From: Limanda limanda
Taxonomy: Eukaryota > Chordata > Actinopteri > Pleuronectiformes > Pleuronectidae
Direction: 5' to 3'
NCBI RefSeq assembly: GCF_963576545.1
Contig: NC_083648.1
Span: forward strand, 26,181,373 to 26,245,372
DNA: 64,000 bases
The notes below the pieces were generated by a model that was not told the DNA's origin, did no database searches, and was given only the letters and a program-made list of their open reading frames with translations. Positions 47,701-60,500 of the stretch are shown here, piece after piece. The stretch's first letter is position 1, and every line of letters begins with the position of its first letter. The translations under genes were made by a program, and so were the position numbers.

Positions 47701-50700
47701 TGACGAGCAGAAAGTACATACTTTTTCCCCATCAAATTTGGTTGTGAAAATGAATAGGAACGAATACAGTCAGCTGCTGCACCAAGTATAATGCAGAACA
47801 ATAGCTCACTGGAGTCTCTTTACCCCTCACACATAGCTTCTCATAGCATTAGCAAACCTATAAGCATATGACATTGTACATTTACAGCATTCAATTCTCT
47901 GCAGTGACACAACTCAAGGGCCAATTGACTATATTTAGAGCTGATCAAGATATTGAGGACTGTAATGTTATCTACTACACAACAGCAGGACTGTGGCGAC
48001 ACTGGTACTGACACTGCTGGTCTACGACATAGCTGTGACTTTCACAAAAAGTCAGTAATGTTCTTTGTTGCACTTATGCTGCACTTGGTGGAGGTCAGAT
48101 TCCCTGTTCTCTGTCAAACAATATGAAGCCATTGAGCTGGGCCTCCCGCAGTCACTGCTTTCATGGTAAGAATGGAGCTCCTTCATTGGTGCTAGTGTAT
48201 TTTTATGTTCAATATTTTAAGTTTTTCTACTTAATATTATTTTCACTTTTTTTTCTCACTGTTTGGTTTGGTTTAGGCAGCAAAACGGTTTTGTTAGGTT
48301 TATTTCAAAATACTGACAAAGTATATACATTCAGTAAAATGTGGCGGGTGATTGGGTTAAACACATGAACCTTGGAGATTTGGGTTTGATTGCATCAAAC
48401 TTCTTATTTTCACTCTTTCCCTGCTTTGGTTTGGACAACAAAACTACTGAACTAAGTTTCCATATTATAAAAAAAACGTTATGCTTAATCCAGCCATCAG
48501 GGTGGAAACATATTTAAGACAATGTTTTTCTTTCCCAACTGTAAACTTCATTAAAATTTCAAATGTTTCTATCTAAAACTTTCATCAAAAAATACAGATA
48601 CATATTTTAAATGACATCATGCACATTAAGAGGGGTTAATAGTTCATTTTAAAACAAGCATTCACACACCAGCAGTTATGAATACATTCAGAACATATGA
48701 AGTATATCACCGATCTTAGAGACACTGTTGGCATCAAAGCCCAGACTGTTTAAAAGTTAGCAGACAAAAACTGAAACCTAATGTCACAGTCTGCTTCTAC
48801 AGTGTAAAATCATACCGTAGGGCATTCATCATTTAAATAAAACTGGAACAAACAGCTGCTGTACTATTTCAACAGTCACTGGTACTCCAGCCGATAATGG
48901 CGAACAACAGCAGCACAGTTATCTGAAACCAATGCATACCCTGAAGTAACTCAGAATCTTCATCCTGCCAGTTCAAATTCAAACAGGATACCACATACAA
49001 CAGAGCAGAGAGCTCTACATCATCCAACCAATGTTCAAATGTCATCGTTATCTAAATATGAATGATAAACCACCCAATTACTCTACAGAACAAAATCCTA
49101 AATGCATTAGTCAAAGGTTTGTAATATACCAGCTGTACACCGTATGATATTGAAAGTCTTGGGGGCAAGGAAACGCCTCCTATCATGCTTTATTTTCCAC
49201 ATTATTTTCCATTTCTTCATTTTTTCCAGTTATTATTAAATAACTTTATGGCAAATAATTGTAACTAACAAAAACCCACAAGATAAAATGTTTGTTTTAA
49301 GTATACTGAACAATAGTGGAAACGTTTATCACAAGTCCACAGTTAAACAGATTAGTACCACGCTTTCATGTTGAGTAAATATTAAAAATCAATTCTTCAC
49401 CTGCATCAAATAGAGGTTGTAGACAAATGACAATTACTATTCAGCTTAATCAGCAAACTAACTTGATTAAAGCTGCAATCACATGTTTTCACATTAAAAT
49501 AAATATGTATAAATAAATAAATAATGTATAGATTCTGAGTGATGCCTCTAAGCTAAGGATTCTTTTGATGGTCTCTGTTATTAAAACCACAGGTCTCTGT
49601 GCTAGTTGTTTAGTTTTGCACAAATGAATGGCAAAACACTTGGTACAAAAAACTCTGAAAGTTCAGAGAATCAACAAGGTTGATAAAACTAGGATGATAA
49701 ACGAAATGTAGCCTATCAGCAAACCTCAGCGGAGAAAAAAACATCTAACTGACTCCAGTCTGGTCATTCCTCAGTAGTAGGAGTAAAGCTCTGCTGTGTC
49801 TCTTTGCACATTCATAACAGTGCAAATATGGTCACACGCAGTCTTCATCTCACTTCATTTTACAACTCCAAACAAGACTTATGTATGTTACTGCCTGGTG
49901 TCTGTGTCCAGCAGCAAGAATGGGACAGACCTCTCACAAGACTGAGTCGATTTTTACCCTTGACAGAAAATTCAGACCAAAGCAGATCTGAAACACTTTT
50001 GAGTTTAGGTAGAACACAAGTATACAACCAAATCCACAGATTCTCATCGTGAGGTGCTTCAATCACCTTACAATCTAAGTTTTGTTCATTTTCCACTGTC
50101 TAATTCTTAGAAGATGTACAGAAGAAATGACAACAGCTTCGGAATAACTGTTGATTCACATTTCCTCATGTACTATACTAAGTGAAACAGCTTCACTGCA
50201 GTCACTAACACAAATCCACACTGCATTCCTACCAGGAATTCAGTTCATAGTTGAACATTTATTTATATTACTCACGCCTGAAATTAGAACTAGATGAATT
50301 TCACTCATTAAGGTATTAAGAGTCTTAAATTGAAATATAAATGTATTAAACTGTACTAACCCTCATTCATTTATTATAAAATTCCTTAGAAAACAGAGGG
50401 GCACATACAGCTGTCAAACGCCACACTGTTATAAACAGGATACACCAGCCAGGGTTAAATTAAGCTCAGGAGGGATGAAGACTGTGCCAAAAGATATTAA
50501 AACACAGAAACATGAAGTCCTGGTTGAGCAATAATTACAAGTGAAGACAGACACAAACAGTAATTGTATCAAAAGCAATCTTTCATTCATCCATTCCAAA
50601 AATGAAAGACAGCGAATAATATTCAATTTTCGGAACTGCAATTATCCCTTTAAAAACTATGATGTTGTAGTCATGTTTTCGTCTGTTCATTTCGGAATAA

Positions 50701-53700
50701 AAGTCCTCTGATCATCTTATGTGCACCTGATGTGGTATAGAATATGGCAGGCAGGCACTGAGAGACCCACAGAAAGATAAAAACAGATATGAACAGATCG
50801 ATACACAGACTTATAGAAATGGAGTCACTCTCCCAGGACTAGGCAGAGCTAGATTCAGCCAAGCGCTTCACATTTCTGCCCGGACCCTTCTCACCCACCA
50901 GCACGTCACTCTGTAAAACGGTAAGACAGCTGTCGGATTCCATCAGCTCAAAGTGCATCTCCGAACATTTCCAGTCCACCATCGGCCAGCGTGCACACCC
51001 ACGTTCACAAACAGACACGCGCACAAACACACACACAGCCAGCAGAAGCAGATAGGAAAACATGTAAAGTACACTGAGAAACACAGAAGCCTGGTTTCCA
51101 TCCAGCAGTTATGTGTAGATATCTACATAACAGGAGAGTTGATTCTGAGCAAAAAAGGTAGAAAAAAATCTACACAAAATGCTTCATGCTCACTACAAGC
51201 AGAACATGCTTTTCTTCAACAACACACCATGTAGCATTGATTGATGCAATGATAAAGGCTTGGCGTAACTGACCTGGTCAATAGTTGAATTAAAGTGTAC
51301 TACAGTTCATTAATTTTTATTGTGATGTATCTGACAGCCTGTTTTCTCTCTCAAGTGTAGGTGTCCTGCATGATGGTAGATAAATAAAATAGAAACATAA
51401 CATATGACCAACATGAGAACAACAGTTACCAATAATCAACCTAATCAACACAGTGAAGATGCTCTCAGTTCTTCTGGAGGATCATTTAGGAAACAAATGT
51501 GTTCAATGCAGCTGGACTAGGCACAAATGTTTTATTGCAGCATTTCAATACTTCCATATTTGCTGAACAGCTGGATGGAAATGGAGCTAGAGAAAGTGAA
51601 GCACACATTTATAGGCAGTATAGATGCCAGGCATTATACTCGCTCTAATCCGCTCTACCCTCCAGGTCTCCTGTTATTTCTAAGCCTGTTAGATAATCCA
51701 TAGTTGGGGCTAAAGGGCCCATTTCCAACCAGCAACTGCTTGCTTCAACTTTCACTACACTCTGGAGTGGAGTCCCAAATCCTCGCCAGTCCAATCAGGT
51801 TGGACTCGGGCACTAAACACAGTCATTCAGTCCATCCAGAGAGAGAGGGCTGGGTGGGGTGTAGGGTGGTGGTGAAGGAGGTTTCACCCCCCCCCCCCTC
51901 TCTTGCTTTCTTCTCCATGTGTTTTTCTGCTCCACTTCTTCTCTTCCTCCGTCTTCTTCACTAGTCTATTTTCAGACCTCCGTTCTGCCCGTGTTTGCTG
52001 TTCTGAACGTTGTTGTTTATTTGAAAGGCCCCTGTGGCTGTTGGAGGGTTAGCAGCTCGGCGACTAGTTTGGCTGAGTCCACTGCAGGGTCAGAAAAGTT
52101 GAGGGTTAGGCAAACCTGGTAATATGGTGAATGTTATTCACATACTAGGTTTGCAGCCATACTGAGACTAGGCAAGTATATTAAAATAACCTGCTGTGAA
52201 AGAGAATCATAATTCTTCAGATAAAAAAACCTTGAATCTTAAAAGGAGAACAACAACTTATTTAGTTGTTTAGTTGTGGGTAGGTGAAGGTAATAGATCA
52301 GTGAAGTAACACCTCAGAAATTATAGTGAAACAAAAAACACTATGTAATTTTTTACAAAACACATTATAGGCACATTGTGGCCAAAATAATAAATTCAGT
52401 AGAATGGGGCTTATATTAAAAACAGACCTTCACTTTCAACTCACAGAGTCAGTTAACTGCTGAATATCTCCTCAGAATAGCAACTTTCCAATCATAGCTT
52501 AAAAGCTGTGTCTTGTCCTGTCAAGCTCTGGATTTCTCTGCATGCATGTTACAACAGTAAAAGCAGATGTACTATTTTCTCCAACAACCACAACAAACTA
52601 TTGGAAGGAATTAGGCTGACAAATTAATTAGTGTGTTGACCTGAAAACATCAGCATTTCTGGTAAATATCGTATTATCTACAGTAGTATCCAAGCATTAC
52701 ATCAAAGGTTTGGAGTTAAAACACCCTTAAGTATGTTTGTGGGCCCTGAATAAAACATCCACTGTGTAGGATCTCTCCACTGTATGGCAGTTGCCTCTGG
52801 ATACCACAAGCATTTAAGTTAAGCAAGTGCTGATCTTAGTCCTTTTTTCTTTTAAGACGAAGTGTTTGAAAATCGAAATCTATGTAATGTAAACACATCA
52901 AAACAGGCTTATGTTAAAATTAAATAATATTTAGATCTTACATGTTTCCCATACTTGTGTTACACTAATTAGCTCTATGCTGCAATACAATAACAATGCA
53001 CATTCTTTGTCTTACGTGTTACATATTGTTACCTAGTGAGAAGGATTAAATACATTTAAAAAACGATTAATTAACCTTTTTTTCTTTTAAATCTTTAAAA
53101 TTTCAAATCATTTCAGTTGACGAAGTGCCTGATAGATTGTTTATGTAACCCAATAATGTAAGTTATGTAACATTATTAAACTTATTTGCGTACTTGCCAG
53201 CATGCATTGCATTAAGTAGGGTTGAAGTCAACCAAAAATAATCTTAGTCCACTGAAACATGACCTACTCTTCAACAATCACTGATCTGCTTATTGTCTAA
53301 AATAACTATATCAGCCAAAGTGCATTAGGTGCACTCCACTTAGTCGCCTTGTTAATCAAAATAAATTATGATTACACATTTATAATTGTGTAAGTATTGG
53401 CTGCATATTCAAATAATTTCACCAAATATATTAAAATGGCAGTTCTGATACTCTTGTGCTTAAACCATCAAAGCTGAAACTCAGAGATGATAGAACATCT
53501 TAACACAGAAAGGTTATCCCACTGTTTTTAGATGATGTGTCATGTTGGTTGTTGAGCTGTGATATGAAAAGTTTTACACTCACAATTTGTTTCATTACAA
53601 AATGCAACCACACGTTTCACTTCTGTTATCCATCGCTTAGAAAAGTCTGAGGTAATGTTCAGTAAATGTTTAATAAATTAAACCTAGTTATTAGGTTGGG

Positions 53701-54511
53701 CCAGTCCAAAGTAGTGAACCTCCATCTTGAATACTGGGAGATTAACGATCTAAAGCTTTTCTCTGTGTTAATATGACAATTGTCTGACCAATAAGAATTT
53801 GGTTGGACAAGAAAATGCACAAATCAACCAGTTGAACATGGGATGAAAGCTCAAGCATTAAGGTTAAATTCTTAAGAAATTGTTGTTTAACTTAAATCAA
53901 AAACTGTTTAGGGAAACACAGAATGGTTATGGTGCATATCCCTCAAGCGGTCCCTGGTATGATGCCTGGGTATCTAGACCATTTAATATGCATCTCACAC
54001 CCACTCTCACCCAATTTTCTGTCTCGTATTCAAAAATGTACAGACAGATCTGTACTTAGGCACTTCCTGTAGCCATCAAAAACTGTAACATGGGCATGAG
54101 TGAAAATAATAACTGATTTAAATGGATTCTGTATTTGAAACTTGCCTCTCCTTTGTGTTGCATAACTCGGGACAGGACAAACAGATCCTATTCAACCACA
54201 TATCAATCAGTGCCTGGCTCACGCACCATCCAGTTCCACAGGAGAGTCATAAAGCCACTTTAGTTCATGTGCATCACCCCTTTAGAATGGATGATGATGC
54301 AGGTTTGTCATGTATCCAGAGATTTACTGGTGTGTTAGTGAAAATATAAATTAAGGTCTAGTAAATATGTCTTTGAATGAGTTAGATTAGAAAAATGAAT
54401 GTAACCTTAATTTATCAACAGTCTAATATATGTATTATAAACGGAAGACCAATAGTTTCAGATACTTTTTGAAAATAGTTGATATCAGTTCTTACCTGAG
54501 TTAAGATTTGG
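44758..54511. other. long stretch downstream of jph1: 3' untranslated and intergenic, no supported gene
   Basis: Probably includes the jph1 3' untranslated region next to 54511. Repeats include a SINE-like fragment near 46650-46800 and a C-homopolymer tract at 51887-51899. A minus-strand frame at 50839-51084 ends VGEKGPGRNVKRLAESSSA and could be a terminal exon, but nothing links to it. Confidence 0.4.
46645..46800 (+). repeat. common teleost dispersed repeat fragment
   Basis: Contains ctgccttgcagtaagaaggt then cctgagtttgaacctgctgg and ccctgtgatagactggtgac, a pattern seen in many fish dispersed repeats. Box B-like gtttgaacc is present, but no tRNA fold. Confidence 0.5.
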
Positions 54512-57500
54512 TCAGGTGAGGAAATGGACAAAAATTATTGCTAGACCTACATTCAACAGCATCACAAGAGCCACCAAGATGGAGTTAGGGCCCTGTGGAA
54601 AACACAAGAAAAGTTGACATTATGTTGTCTGAATACATTTGCATAAAAGTCCATCGAACCCCTGCAGCAAACTGATATTACAAATAAGCCTTTATTCAAA
54701 TGGTAATGTACTGATAACATTTATATATTTTATTTTACAAACTTAGAAAATAAGAAAACATTTAAGAACATTTGTGGCATGTCCAAAAGGGGCAAAAAGT
54801 ATCAGAACTTCATTAACTTGTTAGATTCTGACTCATTAGGACTTGAGAGGCAGGTCAAGAGCTGTTATTCGCATTTGTCAAGTGCTTCACTGTGCGAATT
54901 ATTATTTAGAAATTATAGTTAAGGGAAACTGTGGAGGACAAGACAAGATCTGGAAGACCAACAAGATAAATCTGCAGGTCTGCTGGACGGAAAGACAAAC
55001 CCAACACGACTGCAGTCACCTCATCGCAAAAGTCAATGTCCGAAGTCTGCAGAGCGACATCTGGATACACCAGTGTGGTTTAAGAAACAGGTGCTGTGGA
55101 CAGATGAAGCTAAAACTGAGCTTTCTGACCACAAACCCACAGACCAAAGTGAAGAAAACATTATGAACTTAAAGTGATCTGCAGGAGTGAAAATTCCAAA
55201 ATCAATAATACGATGGGGTTACTAAATACTGAATTCATAGGCTGACTTGATTTTGTGCTTCAAATAATTGAGTGCTACAGAACACAACTGCACATGAGCT
55301 TAAGGATTTCAGGATTTTCTGTTGGAGAGCAGGATTGGTTCCATCAATGATGGCATGTCATCCAGGTCCTGAAGCAACAAAGCAGCAGCATCCCCTCACA
55401 CCTGACCGTTGGTATGATGTATTTTTTGTGGAATGCTGTGCAATCCGAAAAAGTGCTTTTTACGTTTGATTAATCGGTCCAAGGTATGTTATCTTAAATG
55501 TCTTGGGGTCATCAAGATGTTTTAATGCAAATGTGAGAAAAAAACCTTAGTATTCTCTTCGGTCAACAGTGGTTTGTACTTTGCAACCGCCCAGTGTCTT
55601 TATTATTGTGGAATCATGACCGGTGACCTCCTGGTGACCTTCTGGATGCTCTTGGAGGAATAGGCCAGTCACTGGGTAGGTTCACCACTATTCCATGTTT
55701 TTTCCATCTGTACATCATAGCTCTCACCCGGATTACCAGAGGTTTGGCAAAGGCTTTGTGACCCTTACCAGACTGACAGATTTCAAAGACTTTGTTTTGC
55801 ATCTGTTCTTGAATTTCCTTAGTTCCCTGCCTCATATAAGCCAAAATCACAGTTTTTATTTAAGTAACATTTACATTGAACAAATCTGGCAGTAATCAGG
55901 CCTGGGTGTGACTAGTTACAGTGAACCCAATTAACAATTAAATTTGGTTAACTGCTTGATTTAGAGACTGATGGGGTTATTACCTTCATGTTGGGCCAAG
56001 TAGATTTTTTCCTTCAATAAATGAAATAATCACTTAAAAGCTAAATTTAGTTTTTCCTTGGCTTATATTACATGTAATGATAACAGAATCTGAAATCTGA
56101 AATAGATAAGTGTGACAATTATACAAACATAATAGACATTAGGGGGGAAATACTTTTTTCACAGCACTGTATAGGTTGCTTGTTTTTTTTTATAAACTGC
56201 CAGTTTGTAGAAACTAATCTCAGTCTCAATTGATATCACAATGTCCCAACACTGAGAGGTTAGGTAGCCTACTTCCTGAGTGACTATGTTGTACAAGCTT
56301 GCCAGTCCATGTGCCATGAGGGAGCAGCTTGGGATTGATGGGAAAAAAATGTTAGAATCTAAATCAAACATTACGGTTATCTAACTCACCGACTCCTCCT
56401 CTACAATTTCAGGAGCAATTTCCATGCTGGCTTTCTTGGTTTCTGCAAGGCTCCTTGGTTTGGTTGATTCCAGTCTTTTTGGCTTTAGAAGTTCTGGTGC
56501 CTTGGTGCTCTCTTTTGGGGGAGCTGGTGAAGGACTCTGGGCTGGCAGGGATTTTAGTGCTGGTGTCTGAATCTGTTTGGCAGTTGGTGGCAACTGAGCA
56601 AGGCTTGATGGGTGAAGGTCATCCTCTACACCAATTGGATCATCGGGTGGTGGACTCTTGACATCTGCCTTGACATAGTAACCATGGTACTGGGAGTGAA
56701 TCTGCCCATTGCTGGGGTAAATGCTGGTGGCTGCTGTGGTAACAGCTGGTTTGACTACTGTAGGAGCCTCCTGTTGCCTCCCTTCCTGTCTGAGAGAAAG
56801 TTTTGATGCAGCTTTTGTTAAGCCTGCCGAGTAGAGGGAAGGAAAAGAGAAGAGAGCTAGTTAAACAAAGAAGCAGTACATGTATTTGTTGTGTTATCCA
56901 TTAATCAAGGGACCTTTGGTTCCACCTACAGCTACGTTTGTCTGACTCTGGGTTAAGAGGTTGAACCCCAAGATTCTCCTGATTGTCAGACTCTTCCATT
57001 GCCTATAGTGTTGCTGTTTGCACCGACACACGTATGCCAAGTGTACGTGAGTGATCACGTGATATGCATTTGCAATATGGAATGTTCATATGAACAGGGA
57101 TTAAAGCTGATGCGGAACCAAATTGCTAGTGTGGACAGGAATCTAGTTTAGTTTAATATATTTTGAAAGCCACATTTTCAAATCCAAATGTAGTAGTATG
57201 GATAGAACCTAAGCTCTTTCTGAGAAACAGTCCCACCCCTTGCAGTACAACCCAAACTGTCTGAAGGAGAGGTATTGCAGGTCTTTCCTTCCTGCCGCTG
57301 TTAAGACTGTTGAACCAACCCTGCTCCCAACAGACTACACATACCCTAAATATAATTATTATAACTAATTAAATTGTGCAATGATCATTTTTCTATCCGT
57401 GCAATTCCAATATCATATATGTGCAATACTGCTACGCTGTTTATATGTTGTTTACATTGTATGTATTTCAATTTTCTATAGTTCCTTTTGAATATATTAT

Positions 57501-60500
57501 ATTTTTTACTTATTCATGACCTTTATTAAGTGTCTATTCTACTATTCCATTTTTGCAGCTGTTACATGGTGAATTTCCCCATAAAGGCACTAATCATAGA
57601 CTGTCTTGACTTGTCTTATCACATCGGTGGTTATGTGTGAGCTGGTGTGAGGAGGAAGTTGATTGTCTGTAGTTAATCAGATTTTTGGGATTGGATTTCT
57701 TTTTTTTGATGATAAGGACTATGAACCTGACAGTGAGTAAGTGACTGACAAGACCCAATCAGGAAGAGAGCGTAGGCATCTGTCATTATTCCAATAGTCT
57801 CTGGTGAAGTGTGGACATCAGATGCAAACCAAACAAAATATCAGTGTGGAAGTTGCCTATATCTATAAAGGCAGTGTGCTGAAAGCATCTCATTAGTCTC
57901 TACACAGGAGTGCTTCAGCTACAGTACTGTAGTGCTGTCAGTTGTCCTCAGAGCCCAGAGACATGTGTTACAGCAGGGGTGTCCAAACTCCGGCCCGCGG
58001 GCCAACTGTGGCCCGCCATCTATTTTTAATTGGCCAGCATCAAAAAATTTTAAAAATAATAATAATAATAGTAAAAAAAAATTTAAAAAAATTTAAACTA
58101 ACAATTTAGTAGCACTTTGTAGTTTTGCTTTATTTTTGAAGAAATTTTACTTTCTTGATTCTTGTTGTTCTGGGTTTGTACCCTCGGGTTGAATGCACTT
58201 ATTGTAAGTCGCATTGGATAAAAGCGTCAGCTGAATTAATGTAAAGTAATGTAATGGACTATGGCCCACTGTATTGCACTTCTCAGTTAAGACAACAGGA
58301 GGCGCCCAACTAGCGACGCGATTGAGGCGCACTCCAGGGCAAGGGGGCGTGGCGGAGTGAGTGGCCCAGACCTTCGTATTGTTTTCTGTATGTGGCCCTC
58401 GGGATAAAAAGTTTGTAAACCCCTGTGTTACAGTATCACTCACGAGGTTGCCACCTAAATCATTTCTGCTGCTACAACTATCGCTGCTGCCAAACAATTT
58501 AGCCACACCTCCAGTATGATCCCACACAACACAGTGTGCAAGAGGTCTTCGAGGCCTAGACACCAAATATAAATCCTTTACTTTACAATAACCCAAGTTC
58601 CTCACCTGCTGTCAAAGACTCAGCTGCAGGGGTTTTGTTCTCTTTCCCAGCAGGCTTTGCAGGGGTGTTGGTTTTACTGCTAAAAAAGGTCTTCTTGACA
58701 ACAGCCGGTGAAGGAGTGGGGCTGGGGCCTGGGCTCGGAGATGGAGACTGGTTGGGTGTTGTTCCTTTCCGGTAGAAATGGGGGCTCCCTGATGGAGATT
58801 TTTCTTTCTTGTCTTCCACAGGAACCTCTTTTACCTCTACTGGCTCATTGTACTTCTGTCGTACGTAGTCAGGGCCTGGAACAAATGAGAGAAGAATTAC
58901 TAAAGCAGGTTATTTCTGACAGCCAAAGAGCTCAGCATTTAAGGCTGATTCTGGTTTATTACACATTTTCTTTTTGTGGTTCTATGTATCAAGTCTACCT
59001 GATCGAAAACAATGTGCTCATCAATGTAGATTTGGGAACAAGGCATCATTGTTTCAACAAAGTCCGACTGTCCAGAAACATGTGCAGTCAGACGATCAGA
59101 CAGATTGTAAACAAAGTAAATGTACAGATTACTGATAATCTAAACCATTCTGAGGGTTAACACACCAGACATGTCAGTAATAATTCATAATGTCACAGGT
59201 TACTATGAATAAATTCAGATGACTTGGAGGTTTTACGCATACGCCCCTGTCTATTTCAGAAGTAAAAAAATAAGAGATACAATATTATATTCTTCATCAC
59301 AATATAATATTGCTTTTATTACAGTATTTTTGTTGATTGCTGATGATGATATAATAAGCTTTTTATAATCATTGATCTACACCCAATCTATCCTTACTGT
59401 TAAAAGGAGTTTTTTCACAAATTTCTAAAAAATTTAAGACTAAAATCACTTATTTACAAAAGTGTTAAGAAGTATTATTCAATACTTTGTAGAAGCCCCT
59501 ATGGCAGCAGGTACAGTTTCCAGTCAAAGGGCAATTCTATTAAAGATTTGCAGTTCTGGATTGGAAGGAAAGTGTCTATCAACGGAAATCTTCAGTCTTA
59601 CTTCATTTCAGTGAACCTGTACCCATGTGACTGAGGCACTTCCTCTCATCTATACTGGGGAGGCAGGTCATAGTATGAACAGACAGCATGTGTCATGTGA
59701 CAGCCTTCAGGTTTTATGTGGACGGCACTAGGGACTGCACTCATGTGAAGCCTACCGTGGGATTGAGCTCATTCCTGTAACCATCGCTTTTTTTCAGGTG
59801 AAAGTTACAGGAGAGCATATATGCAGACTCTTTCCTGGACGAAAATTAGGCAGGGGTGGTATAATTCGGTAATAGTGATCAAGTAGTCTGCTTACAGTGT
59901 TTATTTTGGGTCTTCACACATGTTTGGATTGTAAAGTTTTTCTCCATGCTATCACTGCTTCAACTGTACCTGGCTGATGGAAGCTTGGGGAGAGCTCTCT
60001 GGCCACAGCTCTGGCAATATCTGAATCCTGACTGGCTGAATGTGCAGCCTGATCTGCAGTCTCTGCTTTGGCACGAGCATGGGACGTCCTGCAGAAATAC
60101 AGAAATATACAAACTCAACAAGTAACACAGTTACACTATAACACCACTGATGTAGGATTCATTAAAATTGACAGAGATTATTAATCTCACTATATTGCTG
60201 CAGTGTTTACTATAGAGCCCAGTAATAGCTGACCATTACAAGTGAATGCTGCAACCAGAACTTCTATTAATTTTTACCAACACAATAAAATACTGTCACT
60301 TTAAAAATAAAACAAACAAACACATAACCACTAAGACAGAGGGTAGTTTACTTTCTTATTTTATAGTTTTTAATGCTAGGCTATAAGCTTCTGAAACAGA
60401 CGATTGTACAACATCCTTAGGTGTCTCCAGTGCAGCTGAGTGTTGAGCTGACTGTGCGGTCAGGAGAGAAGCTAGGATTTTATAACTAAGCATTGACCAG

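Noticed and set aside
50839..51084. Minus-strand 81-codon frame ending in KRLAESSSA as a terminal exon
   Set aside because: Looks somewhat protein-like, but there is no convincing acceptor or upstream exon, and it lies far beyond the jph1 stop codon.
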